This document shows, one piece after another, positions 26,787 to 35,535 of a stretch of DNA of 50,955 bases. Each line of letters opens with the position of its first letter. The stretch's first letter is position 1. The DNA comes from Flavobacteriales bacterium (lineage in GTDB: Bacteria > Bacteroidota > Bacteroidia > Flavobacteriales_D > Crocinitomicaceae). The stretch lies in the NCBI GenBank assembly GCA_947488235.1, contig CANLAQ010000016.1:1-50955 (forward strand). The letters run 5' to 3'. Position numbers and translations under genes: made by a program. The notes beneath the pieces were generated by a model. That model was not told where the DNA came from. It made no database searches and worked only from the letters and a program-made list of their open reading frames with translations.

Positions 26787-27173
26787 TTACTTGGGGCTTC
26801 GAGCAAGTTTATAAATTAATATTACAAAGCCAATGATCATAATCAATCCTCCTATTGGAGTCACTGGACCCAGGAAACGAATAGAAAACGGGAGTAATTC
26901 TTTTATGGCGAGGAGATAAATAGAACCCGAAAATAAAGCCAATCCAAGAGCCATAAGCACACAAATCCTTTGAATCGAAAAAGTAAATTTATCAGCATTC
27001 AATCCTATTAATAAAATGGCAATAGAAATGTAAAATTGATATCTAATACCGACCTCGAAGCTCTCAACCGAATTCTTATCCACTAATTGTTTTAATCCAT
27101 GCGCGCCAAAAGCACCAAGAATAATAGCCAGCGAAAATAGAGTAGCGGCAAAAATGACGATATTTTTTTTCAT
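26787..27173 (-). CDS. DUF423 family small membrane protein
   Basis: 128 residues from the ATG at 27173 (MKKNIVIFAATLFSLAIILGAFGAHGL). Four hydrophobic segments and the GAFGAHGLK motif followed by an R-Y-Q-F helix (GIRYQFYISIAILL) are hallmarks of DUF423/YgdD. This is an inner-membrane family of unknown function. The upstream in-frame TTG at 27194 is inside a TAnnTTTG box, so it is not the start. It is divergent from the lipoprotein gene, with a 16-bp palindrome between them. Confidence 0.9.
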   Translation of the reverse strand: MKKNIVIFAATLFSLAIILGAFGAHGLKQLVDKNSVESFEVGIRYQFYISIAILLIGLNADKFTFSIQRICVLMALGLALFSGSIYLLAIKELLPFSIRFLGPVTPIGGLIMIIGFVILIYKLARSPK

Positions 27174-27178
27174 TTTAA

Positions 27179-27194
27179 TTGATTTTAAAATCAA
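27179..27194. promoter_or_regulatory. perfect 16-bp palindrome between divergent promoters
   Basis: TTGATTTTAAAATCAA reads the same on both strands. It lies between the ATG of the DUF423 gene (27173) and that of the lipoprotein gene (27226), and touches the DUF423 -7 box. It could be an operator, but it is AT-rich, so chance is possible. Confidence 0.35.
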
Positions 27195-27199
27195 AATTA
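27192..27199 (-). promoter_or_regulatory. -7 box of the DUF423 gene
   Basis: The minus strand reads TAATTTTG, an exact TAnnTTTG match, with 18 nt to the ATG at 27173. That is the same spacing as the hutU box. Confidence 0.55.
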
Positions 27200-27214
27200 A
27201 GCATCTTAAATGAT

Positions 27215-27222
27215 TATCTTTG
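27215..27222 (+). promoter_or_regulatory. -7 box of the lipoprotein-mrp-nfu cluster
   Basis: TATCTTTG, an exact TAnnTTTG match, ends only 3 nt before the ATG at 27226. If it is used, the transcript would start at or inside the start codon, giving a leaderless mRNA or a later true start. Confidence 0.45.
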
Positions 27223-27225
27223 TGT

Positions 27226-27798
27226 ATGATTAGCAGTAAAAAATATTATTTGTTTTTTTGTTCGTTTACCCTGCTTTTATTCTCGTCTTGTGACTTGACT
27301 GTTGATAATTTAAAACAAAAAGGTGCATCGATAATTGATCCGGACGAATACTATCAATTCAAAGAAATTGACCTTAGACAGACTGATTTAGAGGCCTCAA
27401 TTTTCATTCCTGATGAAACTGCAGGAATCGGAGCGTCATTCAAAGCTAATGTTCTGCATACTGAGGATTTCAAATGGATGGTCAGTGCAGGACCTAATTT
27501 TGAATTGTTCATTGAGGATTATGGAGACTTTAATTCATTAATGACAGAGTTTAGGGCGAAAATAAAAAGTAAGAACTTATTCAAAATCTCCATAATCAAA
27601 GACCAAGACAGTTTGGTTATATTCAAGAGAGAAATTATGAATAATCGGCGAATTCAATCAAGAATTAGACATGAAAGCTATCATATTTATGGGGTTAAGC
27701 GCATCAATGGTTACAATTACGAAATAAAAAACCGTGAATCAGGAAATACCTTGAAGGTCGTTAAATTCATGGAAAAGTCAATTAAGTCATTAAAATAA
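27226..27798 (+). CDS. lipoprotein of unknown function upstream of mrp
   Basis: 190 residues from the ATG at 27226. The hydrophobic lead ends in a lipobox (LFSSC, Cys22), so it is most likely a lipoprotein. The mature part (about 23-190) is mixed alpha/beta, rich in charged residues, with a single domain I do not recognise. The stop lies 6 nt before mrp, so the three genes (lipoprotein, mrp, nfu) look like one operon. Whether it takes part in Fe-S maturation is not known. A TTG at 27220 is inside the -7 box and is rejected as the start. Confidence 0.75.
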   Translation: MISSKKYYLFFCSFTLLLFSSCDLTVDNLKQKGASIIDPDEYYQFKEIDLRQTDLEASIFIPDETAGIGASFKANVLHTEDFKWMVSAGPNFELFIEDYGDFNSLMTEFRAKIKSKNLFKISIIKDQDSLVIFKREIMNNRRIQSRIRHESYHIYGVKRINGYNYEIKNRESGNTLKVVKFMEKSIKSLK

Positions 27799-27804
27799 TT
27801 AAGA

Positions 27805-28881
27805 ATGAAAATTACAAGGGAGGAAGTGTTAGCGGTGTTAGGAAAAATAACAGAACCAGAACTAAAGAAGGATTTATTGAGCGCTAACTTAGTTGAACAA
27901 CTAGAGATTGAGGATAACAAAGTAGTTTTAACAGTTGCCATTTCTAATCCAGCATTACATGCAAGAAAAAGAATGCAAGAAGCGATTGAATTTAATCTAA
28001 AAAGAGAATTTGGTGCTGAACTCCTAATCAATTGCACCATTAATGGAAAAGTCAAAGAATTACGCGCTTCGAATAGATCAATTTTACCCCAAGTAAAGAA
28101 AATAATTGCCATTGCTTCAGGAAAAGGCGGCGTTGGGAAGTCAACTATTACGACCAATTTAGCGGGAGGTTTGACCAAAAGAGGATTCAAAGTAGGAATA
28201 ATAGATGCTGATATTTATGGTCCATCCATTCCCACTATGTTTGATGTTGTTGGTGAAAGACCTGTTATGGTAACTGTTGGTGAGCAACAACTGATGGAGC
28301 CAGTACAAAGTCTTGGAGTAAAAATTCTATCCATTGGTTTCTTCACAGATCAGGATAATGCTGTAGTTTGGAGAGGACCGATGGCTGCAAAGGCTTTAAC
28401 TCAAATGATAACCGATGCTAATTGGGGGGAACTTGATTATTTATTGATTGATTTACCTCCTGGGACAGGAGATATTCATTTATCATTAGTTCAAACGGCT
28501 CCTTTAGATGGCGTAGTAATCGTAAGTACACCGCAAGAAGTTGCTTTAGCCGATGCTCGAAGGGGAATTAATATGTTTAAAATGGAAGGTATGAAGGTGC
28601 CTATCGTTGGTGTTGTAGAAAACATGGCATGGTTTACTCCTGCAGAATTACCAGACCATCAATACTTTATTTTTGGTAGAGATGGCGCTAAAAATTTAGC
28701 GGAAGGAATGAATGTTCCATTCTTAGGCGCCATACCTTTGGTTCAAAGTGTTCGTGAGGCAGGTGATGCGGGCCGTCCGGCAGTATTTCAAACGGGTTCA
28801 CCTAGCGAAATTGCATTTATGGAATTAGTTGATACCTTTATATCGAAAATAGTTGAAATTGAAGATGCAAAAAGTAATTAA
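27805..28881 (+). CDS. Mrp/ApbC/NBP35 family Fe-S carrier P-loop ATPase
   Basis: 358 residues. The N-terminal MIP18/DUF59 domain (about 1-90) is followed by a SIMIBI P-loop ATPase. The deviant Walker A GKGGVGKST is at about 106-114, and IDADIYGPSIPTMF and the DLPPGTGDIHLS switch follow. The family binds and delivers Fe-S clusters in the cytosol. The C-terminal CxxC that bridges a cluster in most homologues is missing: after VENMAWF (about 273) the sequence is TPAELPDHQYF. I recall the same change in other Bacteroidota. It is translated 3 nt before nfu, which does carry CxxC. Confidence 0.95.
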   Translation: MKITREEVLAVLGKITEPELKKDLLSANLVEQLEIEDNKVVLTVAISNPALHARKRMQEAIEFNLKREFGAELLINCTINGKVKELRASNRSILPQVKKIIAIASGKGGVGKSTITTNLAGGLTKRGFKVGIIDADIYGPSIPTMFDVVGERPVMVTVGEQQLMEPVQSLGVKILSIGFFTDQDNAVVWRGPMAAKALTQMITDANWGELDYLLIDLPPGTGDIHLSLVQTAPLDGVVIVSTPQEVALADARRGINMFKMEGMKVPIVGVVENMAWFTPAELPDHQYFIFGRDGAKNLAEGMNVPFLGAIPLVQSVREAGDAGRPAVFQTGSPSEIAFMELVDTFISKIVEIEDAKSN

Positions 28882-28884
28882 GCA

Positions 28885-29136
28885 ATGGCTAAATTAAATA
28901 AAGAATCCATTAAAGAAAAAGTGTTATTTGCGATGGAGCAAATTCGACCATTTCTCAATGCAGATGGAGGAGATGTTGAATTCGTAAATATTACTGATGA
29001 AGCTGTTGTTCAGGTTAGATTGACAGGCGCTTGCCAAGATTGTTCTATGAGCAGTATGACTTTAAAAGCAGGAATTGAAGAAGCAGTTATAAAAGTAGCT
29101 CCTGAGGTTACGGCCGTTGTTGCGCTTGAATATTAG
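28885..29136 (+). CDS. Nfu-type Fe-S scaffold (NifU C-terminal domain)
   Basis: 83 residues making a single NifU-like domain: FLNADGGDVEFV, then the cluster-binding G-A-C-Q-D-C (Cys50 and Cys53) and MSSMTLKAGIEEA. Nfu proteins hold a 4Fe-4S cluster between two monomers and pass it to apoproteins. It starts 3 nt after mrp, so it is the natural partner of the Cys-less Mrp. It converges on the aldehyde dehydrogenase gene with 2 nt between the stops and no room for a terminator. Confidence 0.95.
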   Translation: MAKLNKESIKEKVLFAMEQIRPFLNADGGDVEFVNITDEAVVQVRLTGACQDCSMSSMTLKAGIEEAVIKVAPEVTAVVALEY

Positions 29137-29138
29137 AA

Positions 29139-30584
29139 TTAATCGACCTTTACAAAAATATTTTTTGCTTCGGTAAAGAACCTTAATGCTTCCCATCCAC
29201 CTTCTCTTCCAACACCAGATGCTTTTACGCCACCGAATGGCGTTCTAAGATCTCTCACCAACCAGGCATTTATCCAAACAATACCCATATCTAATTGATC
29301 TGCAACACGATGAGCTTTTTTCAAATTTGTCGTCCAAACAGAAGATGCTAATCCATATTTAGTCGAATTTGCCGCCGCAAGAACCTCTTCTTCCGTTTCA
29401 AAAACTGAGATGGTTACCACAGGACCAAAGATTTCTTCTTGATTCGTACGACAATCATAGGGTAATCCCTCAATGATGGTTGGGGCTAAGTAATATCCTT
29501 TATCATGAGGTGCAGGTAAAAATACTCGATTTCCTCCTGTGCGAATCTGCCCTCCCTCCTCTTTTGCAAGTTGGATGTAAGAAAGAACTTTCTCCATGTG
29601 TTGCTCAGAAACAATAGCGCCCAAGTGTGCCTTTGGATCTTGGGGATAGGAAACAATTGATTTGTTAATTTTTTCTATAAATGCATTTTTGAATTTCTCA
29701 TAAATACCTTTTTGAACAAATATTCTAGATCCACACAAGCAAATTTGTCCCTGATTGGCAAAAGAAGAACGAACAGTAGTGGTCAAAGCATCTTCAAAAT
29801 CACAATCGTCAAAAATAATCGTAGGGTTTTTACCGCCTAATTCCAATGAAAGTTTTTTAAACATAGGCGCTGCTGTTCGAGCAATATGTTCCCCAGTTGC
29901 TGTTCCACCAGTAAAAGAAATCGCTTTAACTTTTGGGTGACGCACGATTGCATCTCCGATTTGTGAACCTTTGCCATTTAAAATATTGAGAACTCCAGCG
30001 GGCAAACCGGCTTCAGTTGCAATTTCGCCTAAAAGCGTTGCCGTATAAGGGGTAATTTCACTAGGTTTTGCTATTACACAATTCCCCGCGGCCAAAGCAG
30101 GAGCAATTTTCCAAGTAAACAAATACAGTGGCAAATTCCATGGTGAAATACATCCTACAATTCCAATGGGTTTTCGTGTGGTATAATTAATTCCAACTCC
30201 TTCCATGTAATGAGACTCTGAAGCAAAATGAAGAATCGCAGTTGCAAAAAAATGGAAATTAGAAACAGCGCGAGGAATATCTACATGACGCGCAAGCGTA
30301 ATTGGCTTACCATTATCCTTTGATTCTGCTGCAACAAACTCCTCCATTCGTTTTTCAATCCCTTCAGAAAAGCGAATCAAAATTTTACTTCTTTCTTCGG
30401 CAGACATCGAGGACCAAATAGGAAATGCTGATTCAGCAGCAGTAATTGCAAGGTCTAAATCCTGTTCATCTGAATCTGGTATTAGACAATAGACTTCACC
30501 CGTTGAAGGATCAAAATTGTCAAAATATTTTAAATCCACTGGTGCAAGATATGCGCCATTGATATAGTTGCTTAATTTTTCCAT
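29139..30584 (-). CDS. NAD(P)-dependent aldehyde dehydrogenase
   Basis: 481 residues, a complete ALDH superfamily enzyme. It shows PWNLPLYLFTWKIAPALAAG, FTGGTATGEHI, the general-base glutamate in LELGGKNP, the catalytic cysteine in NQGQICLCG (about Cys282) and EEIFGPVV. The closest relatives by pattern are the 2-hydroxymuconic/2-aminomuconic semialdehyde dehydrogenases, but the substrate cannot be told from sequence alone. It is the last gene of the minus-strand run from 37946, with a 38-nt gap after the SOUL gene. No ring-cleavage genes lie nearby. Confidence 0.93.
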   Translation of the reverse strand: MEKLSNYINGAYLAPVDLKYFDNFDPSTGEVYCLIPDSDEQDLDLAITAAESAFPIWSSMSAEERSKILIRFSEGIEKRMEEFVAAESKDNGKPITLARHVDIPRAVSNFHFFATAILHFASESHYMEGVGINYTTRKPIGIVGCISPWNLPLYLFTWKIAPALAAGNCVIAKPSEITPYTATLLGEIATEAGLPAGVLNILNGKGSQIGDAIVRHPKVKAISFTGGTATGEHIARTAAPMFKKLSLELGGKNPTIIFDDCDFEDALTTTVRSSFANQGQICLCGSRIFVQKGIYEKFKNAFIEKINKSIVSYPQDPKAHLGAIVSEQHMEKVLSYIQLAKEEGGQIRTGGNRVFLPAPHDKGYYLAPTIIEGLPYDCRTNQEEIFGPVVTISVFETEEEVLAAANSTKYGLASSVWTTNLKKAHRVADQLDMGIVWINAWLVRDLRTPFGGVKASGVGREGGWEALRFFTEAKNIFVKVD

Positions 30585-30622
30585 TCCTAAATTTATCCTG
30601 CAAATTTGAGAAAAAGAAACTA

Positions 30623-31216
30623 CTAATGCACACTTTCAAGTTCAAATGCTACTTCATTTTTCCTGCCAATCAATTGCCAAGGGGGATTGTAGCCAAAATA
30701 ATATCCTTTGCCTTTAATTTCAAAACCCTCTCTTTTTAGTGCTTTTTTTAATTCATTAAACCGCTCGTTGATCTTTTTGTCGTTTACAAATCCTGAAAAA
30801 GTGAGCACTGCTAGTAGTTTTGGCTCTTGTTTCACAAAGGATATATTTTCATCAATAGGCGTCGGCATAGTGCCTTTAGCATTGCTTTGAGGCACAACAA
30901 AAGAAAGTGTTGAAGCCGAGTCTGCATGGTAAATAACCGGTGCCGTCATGGCGATTTTTTCATTCGTTTGGTTTTTACCAAAAATGTAAGAGGCAATTGT
31001 TCTAAATCCTTCACTCGATTTTTGATCATAACTCGATGGTCCTAAATTGGTAGTTGCAAGAAGCATGGCTTCATATTGCCTCAATTCAAAATCTTTATAT
31101 GTTTTTACAACTTCATATTTTGGGGTTTCTATATCACTAGTTTTCATGGCACTGATTATTTGAAAAACAAAAAATACAGAAACAACTATAATTAAAGTGA
31201 GGAGTACTTTATTCAT
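30623..31216 (-). CDS. SOUL family heme-binding protein
   Basis: 197 residues from the ATG at 31216. One N-terminal hydrophobic segment (MNKVLLTLIIVVSVFFVFQI) acts as anchor or signal. A SOUL domain follows: PKYEVVKTYKDFELRQYE, AMTAPVIYH and a C-terminal GYYFGYNPPWQLIGRKNEV. SOUL proteins bind heme or related tetrapyrroles. The start overlaps the end of msrA by 8 nt, so the pair is translationally coupled. This suggests a shared role in oxidant defence outside the cytoplasm, as inference. A longer reading frame exists but begins inside msrA. Confidence 0.92.
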   Translation of the reverse strand: MNKVLLTLIIVVSVFFVFQIISAMKTSDIETPKYEVVKTYKDFELRQYEAMLLATTNLGPSSYDQKSSEGFRTIASYIFGKNQTNEKIAMTAPVIYHADSASTLSFVVPQSNAKGTMPTPIDENISFVKQEPKLLAVLTFSGFVNDKKINERFNELKKALKREGFEIKGKGYYFGYNPPWQLIGRKNEVAFELESVH

Positions 31217-31808
31217 GGAGAGGAATTTTAGTTTTCTTTTTAAAGGCTTTAATTCTGGGCAGACCAACTGATCTAACATAAGGATTATCAGGATTCAATT
31301 TTTCAAAGTCTTGATGATAATATTCGGCAGGATAAAATTTAGAAAAAAGAACTACTTCAGTACTAATATTTGAATAAATTCCTTTTGATTTTAGCTGTTT
31401 AATATAAGTCCATGCCGCTTCTTTTTCAGCGTCATTTTGATAAAAAATGGCGGATCGATATTGGGTGCCACGGTCTGGACCTTGTTGATTTTTGGTAGAG
31501 GGATCATGTGAATCAAAGAAGGCTCTGATTAATTTTTCATAAGTCACAAGATGGGGATAATACACCACTTTTACTGCTTCAGCATGTCCTGTTTTTCCAG
31601 AACACACTTGCTCGTAGGTTGGATTCTTTGTTGTACCCCCCGTATATCCAGATTCAACAGATTTTACACCCACAATTAATTCAAACAGTGCCTCTGTACA
31701 CCAAAAACACCCACTTGCAAAATAGGCTGTTTTGGTTTCCTTCTTTTGGGAGAACCCATAGGATTGGAAGAAAATAAAAAATACTAAAAATAAGAGTCCT
31801 TTGTACAT
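31209..31808 (-). CDS. msrA: exported peptide methionine sulfoxide reductase A
   Basis: 199 residues. A signal peptide (1-20, ending YGFS) precedes a full MsrA domain with the active-site GCFWC motif (catalytic Cys34) and the VKSVESGYTGG, HAEAVKVVYYP, RSAIFYQN and AEYYHQDF segments. MsrA reduces methionine-S-sulfoxide in proteins. The signal peptide places it in the periplasm or on the envelope, unlike the common cytosolic form. It follows a DPP4-like peptidase gene by 45 nt and overlaps the SOUL gene by 8 nt. Confidence 0.95.
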   Translation of the reverse strand: MYKGLLFLVFFIFFQSYGFSQKKETKTAYFASGCFWCTEALFELIVGVKSVESGYTGGTTKNPTYEQVCSGKTGHAEAVKVVYYPHLVTYEKLIRAFFDSHDPSTKNQQGPDRGTQYRSAIFYQNDAEKEAAWTYIKQLKSKGIYSNISTEVVLFSKFYPAEYYHQDFEKLNPDNPYVRSVGLPRIKAFKKKTKIPLHE

Positions 31809-31853
31809 ATTAAATTAACCCCTCAAATTACATTTTGTTCATTTACAAGTTGA

Positions 31854-34628
31854 TTAATACCCACTTATCTTTCCCTTACGCTCCGCCGGGATTCCTTCAA
31901 TCATCCAAATTGGTGCTGCTTGATTCATTAAATAATGATCGAAGAATTGTCTCATTCTTATACTTAGGTCAATTTTATTGGGCAAACGCGTTAGATTGTG
32001 GTCATCTTCATTATAATTAAGCAGCCAACAAGGCTTTTCTAAGCGACGCATTCCATTATAAAGTTCAAGTCCTTGGTACCATGGAACGGATCCATCGGAA
32101 TCATTCGACATGATTAACAGCGGCGTATTTACTTTTGGCAAGTGGAACAAAGGTGAGTTTTCTATGTACAATTCAGGTGCTTCCCAAATTGTTTTTCCAA
32201 TTCTACTTTGAGAAGATTCATACTGAAATTGACGATTAATTCCTGTGCCCCAGCGGATGCCTCCGTAAGCAGAAAACATGTTCGCTACGGGAGCACCAGC
32301 CATTGCTGCAGCATAACGATTTGTCATTGTGATAACTTGTGCCGTTTGATAACCACCCCAACTTTGACCTTGAAGTCCCATTTTTGTAGAATCAATTGGA
32401 AAATTCTTCAGTAAATAATCAGTTCCACTCATAATGGCATTATAAGCTGATTTTGCTGGATGTCCTAATTTATAGCGAATGTCGGGTACAAAAACGAGAT
32501 AACCAGCTGAGGCATATTCTGTGATGTTTATCGTGCTTGCGGAAGGTTTTGGCGTGATGTGATTGTGCAAGGTAGCTGAATTTAATTCATAATAATAAAT
32601 CAATAAAGGGTATTTTTTATCTGGAGAATAATCTTCAGGTTTATAGAGTAGTCCTTCTAATTGAGTCCCATCATAAGATTGCCACTTCAAAAAAGAAACA
32701 GTAGCCCAATTATAGTCTTTTTGCTGAGGATTGGTATGCGTGATTCTTTGCTCCTTGTTGAAATTTGAATCTAATACCATGAGTTCAGGATACTCAAGAA
32801 GCGTCATTTTTTTTAATACAATCCGTTCGCTATTTTTAGATCTGGTGCAATAATTTACTATAAATGGGCCTTCATAAACTAACTTGAAATCTCTATGGCC
32901 ATCATGAGAAAAAAGTTGGTGGATGCTAGAAGTTTTCGTTTTTAAATCAAACCCTTGAATATAGTTGTTCTCCCAATCCAAATACATACTATCGGCCGAC
33001 CATTTTTTAATTCTAAACTCAATTTGATTCTTCTTGCCTTCAAAATCAGTCAAACAAGTTAAGGTATTTGTTGAAATTACATATTCCCAAATATCATATT
33101 CACTGGTCAGTACTAAGGTGTCTTCCCCTTTCATAAATTCAATACCGGAAATTGGTCCGGGACATTGAGCTTGACCATTAACATCTTCTTGCCAAACAAC
33201 ACCTTTTGCTTGACAGCTTATGCATTTAGAAGTATTGAAAGTGCTATCCCATAAATAAAACTGTTGCTGCGTTGGGTTATAAAAACCGAAATATTTACCA
33301 CTTGGTGATAAATCACCTTGAAATAAGGCCGCTTTTTGTAAAAGAATAGATTTACCCGTTAGTAAATTCACGCTGTAATAATCCGTTAAAGCAGGTATTT
33401 TCCATTGAGCCTCTATGGAATAAGGCGCTTGAACTTCACCTAAGACGAAATTTCTATTCCAATTTTTGCTCGGTAAAATAAGCGATAATGTGTCATTACT
33501 TATTTGGTGTACCTCAGCACTTCGAATATCTAATGAATATAAATCATTTTTTTTGAGTGTTTCCTTAAGTTCAACCATTTGTTGTGATTGAAGATGTTCA
33601 TCTCTATAATGCCAAATATCAAGGTTCACTTTTTCACTTGCCAAGAGGGTGTCTTTAATTTCTGCTTTGACTCGATCAGCAACTCCAAAAAAGAGATGTG
33701 AACCATCAGAGGAGAATTGCAAGTTTCTAAATTCACTTATTCCTTTTCCGAAGGGCAATTTTGTTGAACTCGTATCACCCAATTGAATGAGTTGCGAGCG
33801 ATTGGAACTGTTTTCGTAGAGATAAAGATTAAATTGCTTTGTTTTTGAAGTATCTACAGCATTCAAAAATGCTATATGAGATTTATCAAAATTCCAAACG
33901 GGCAATTGATACATAGCCCGAGAGGGAAAATCAATTTTATTCTTGGAAGAAAAATTATTAATATGTAATTCGAATGAATCTTTTTTCACTTTTTGATGTG
34001 AAATCCATGCCAATTCTTCACCATCATCGGAGAAGTTAAAGTTGGTAGTTTGTTTCGCAGTAAATTCAATTTGAATAGAATTATTCAAGACTTTTAAATC
34101 AAAGCCATCAGTTTTAACAGGAGGTTCGGGCTTTTTCCAAAAGAATACTTTGCATTTTTTTGCAGTTGAAGACGCTGCAACTTCTTCCTGAGTAAAGGCA
34201 ATTCTTCCACCGTGTTCAGCAACTTTATATTGTTTAATTTTTGGAACGGATAACTTTTCCAAGGAAGATAAATCAATAATTAACAAAGAATCTTTAGGCC
34301 ATTTTTTCTTGTCAATTTTATTTAATTCGCACTTCCTCAAGGTATCAAAACCAGGGGTTATTTTAATTAAAAGTAAGTTGCTTTCTGCGTTAAATTTTGG
34401 ATCTTTTCCACGAAAAACAGTATCCGATTTTTGGGTATTGATATTGAAATAACAAACAAAACCATCGCCAATTAAAGGGCTAGTTTCATAAGCAATCCAG
34501 ACCCCATCATTGGAAATTTGTTGTTTTTCAATTTTATTCCATTGGTAATAGGCATTGTGGTCAATGATTTTTTTCTGAGCCAATAGACAAACGGGAAATA
34601 ATAGCAGAAGTAATAATAATTTTTTCAC
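31854..34628 (-). CDS. exported S9 family peptidase (DPP4-like)
   Basis: 924 residues from a GTG at 34628. Signal peptide KKLLLLLLLFPVCLLAQ, beta-propeller-like N-terminal part (about 20-660), then the alpha/beta-hydrolase domain. The catalytic triad is Ser756 (GQSWGG), Asp845 (NDSDGS) and His877 (EDDHNL). The Asp-His spacing of 32 equals that of DPP4. It should release dipeptides or oligopeptides from the N-terminus of peptides in the periplasm. The upstream TTG would start inside the EamA gene and bury the signal peptide. It begins 1 nt after the EamA gene. Confidence 0.93.
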   Translation of the reverse strand: MKKLLLLLLLFPVCLLAQKKIIDHNAYYQWNKIEKQQISNDGVWIAYETSPLIGDGFVCYFNINTQKSDTVFRGKDPKFNAESNLLLIKITPGFDTLRKCELNKIDKKKWPKDSLLIIDLSSLEKLSVPKIKQYKVAEHGGRIAFTQEEVAASSTAKKCKVFFWKKPEPPVKTDGFDLKVLNNSIQIEFTAKQTTNFNFSDDGEELAWISHQKVKKDSFELHINNFSSKNKIDFPSRAMYQLPVWNFDKSHIAFLNAVDTSKTKQFNLYLYENSSNRSQLIQLGDTSSTKLPFGKGISEFRNLQFSSDGSHLFFGVADRVKAEIKDTLLASEKVNLDIWHYRDEHLQSQQMVELKETLKKNDLYSLDIRSAEVHQISNDTLSLILPSKNWNRNFVLGEVQAPYSIEAQWKIPALTDYYSVNLLTGKSILLQKAALFQGDLSPSGKYFGFYNPTQQQFYLWDSTFNTSKCISCQAKGVVWQEDVNGQAQCPGPISGIEFMKGEDTLVLTSEYDIWEYVISTNTLTCLTDFEGKKNQIEFRIKKWSADSMYLDWENNYIQGFDLKTKTSSIHQLFSHDGHRDFKLVYEGPFIVNYCTRSKNSERIVLKKMTLLEYPELMVLDSNFNKEQRITHTNPQQKDYNWATVSFLKWQSYDGTQLEGLLYKPEDYSPDKKYPLLIYYYELNSATLHNHITPKPSASTINITEYASAGYLVFVPDIRYKLGHPAKSAYNAIMSGTDYLLKNFPIDSTKMGLQGQSWGGYQTAQVITMTNRYAAAMAGAPVANMFSAYGGIRWGTGINRQFQYESSQSRIGKTIWEAPELYIENSPLFHLPKVNTPLLIMSNDSDGSVPWYQGLELYNGMRRLEKPCWLLNYNEDDHNLTRLPNKIDLSIRMRQFFDHYLMNQAAPIWMIEGIPAERKGKISGY

Positions 34629-34629
34629 A

Positions 34630-35535
34630 TCATTTATTTTTAAAATTAGCAAAATACACCCCAATAAAAATAACAAGCATAAGCATAATTTTTATGCCTG
34701 TTATCGCCGAAGCATAATTCTCGGACCATCCAATAGAAGCGAACAAAATAGTAAAGAAAATAACCATTACTGGCTGAGCATAAATATAAGTACTTGATGC
34801 AGTTGGTGACAAAAAGCGCAGGCCATACATCGTTAATAGATAAGTAAAAAAGGTAACTCCAACAATCACATACACGATCTTCCAAATAAATTCAACTGGG
34901 ATTTGCATAAAATTGGTAGCCAAAGTTTCCGGAATTGTAGGAGGGAAAATTAGGACAAATCCTAAACCAAAGGTAAATACCCAGGTTATAACGGTCAGGG
35001 GTTTATATTTACTCATTAGTGGTTTTGCAATGACTAAATATATGGCATAACTCAAAGAATTTAACACTAAAAATACATCTCCAAAAATAGAGCCACTTGA
35101 AGTTCCGGCGCTATTCAAAGTAAGCGCTATTGTTCCTGAAGCACCTAAAAAGATTCCAATTGCTTGAAGCAAAGAGATTTTTTCTTTTCGAAGGAAATAG
35201 GATAAAATAACGACCATAATTGGATTAAATGCCATTATGATTCCTGCGTTAAATGCAGAGGAAAGGTGCAGTCCGTGGAAAAAGAACAATTGATTTATAG
35301 CTACACCAAATAATCCACAAGCAGCTAATAATCCAATGTCTTTTTTGAGGATCTTTTCAAAATAAAAAAACCGATAGATGACCCAAAAAAGAAGGCAAGC
35401 CCCACTTACCCTCAACAATATAAAAACAGTTGGGGTCAAATACAAAGGCATGACGCCTTTTGCGAGAATATGACTTGCTGCATATAAGAGATTGACAATA
35501 AATAAGGCCAAATGTGCTTTCCAGACAGACTTCAT
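34630..35535 (-). CDS. EamA/DMT family transporter
   Basis: 301 residues from the ATG at 35535. Ten predicted membrane helices in two EamA repeats (about 5-140 and 150-295). Visible hallmarks are the N-terminal LFIVNLLYAASHILAKG, the mid-region PIMVVILSYFLRKEKISLLQAIGIFLGASG and its repeat near VMVIFFTILFASIGW. It is a drug/metabolite-type exporter of unknown substrate. The start is chosen because its ATG overlaps the upstream stop as ATGA (35532-35535); an alternative ATG lies six codons upstream. Coupled to the SUFU gene. Confidence 0.92.
   Translation of the reverse strand: MKSVWKAHLALFIVNLLYAASHILAKGVMPLYLTPTVFILLRVSGACLLFWVIYRFFYFEKILKKDIGLLAACGLFGVAINQLFFFHGLHLSSAFNAGIIMAFNPIMVVILSYFLRKEKISLLQAIGIFLGASGTIALTLNSAGTSSGSIFGDVFLVLNSLSYAIYLVIAKPLMSKYKPLTVITWVFTFGLGFVLIFPPTIPETLATNFMQIPVEFIWKIVYVIVGVTFFTYLLTMYGLRFLSPTASSTYIYAQPVMVIFFTILFASIGWSENYASAITGIKIMLMLVIFIGVYFANFKNK

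Noticed and set aside
27717-28190. 157-codon minus-strand frame across the start of mrp
   Set aside because: Antisense of a clear Mrp DUF59/Walker A region; no domain and no promoter.
34629-34676. N-terminal extension of the DPP4-like peptidase from a TTG at 34676
   Set aside because: It lies within the EamA gene and would bury the signal peptide; the GTG at 34628 fits.
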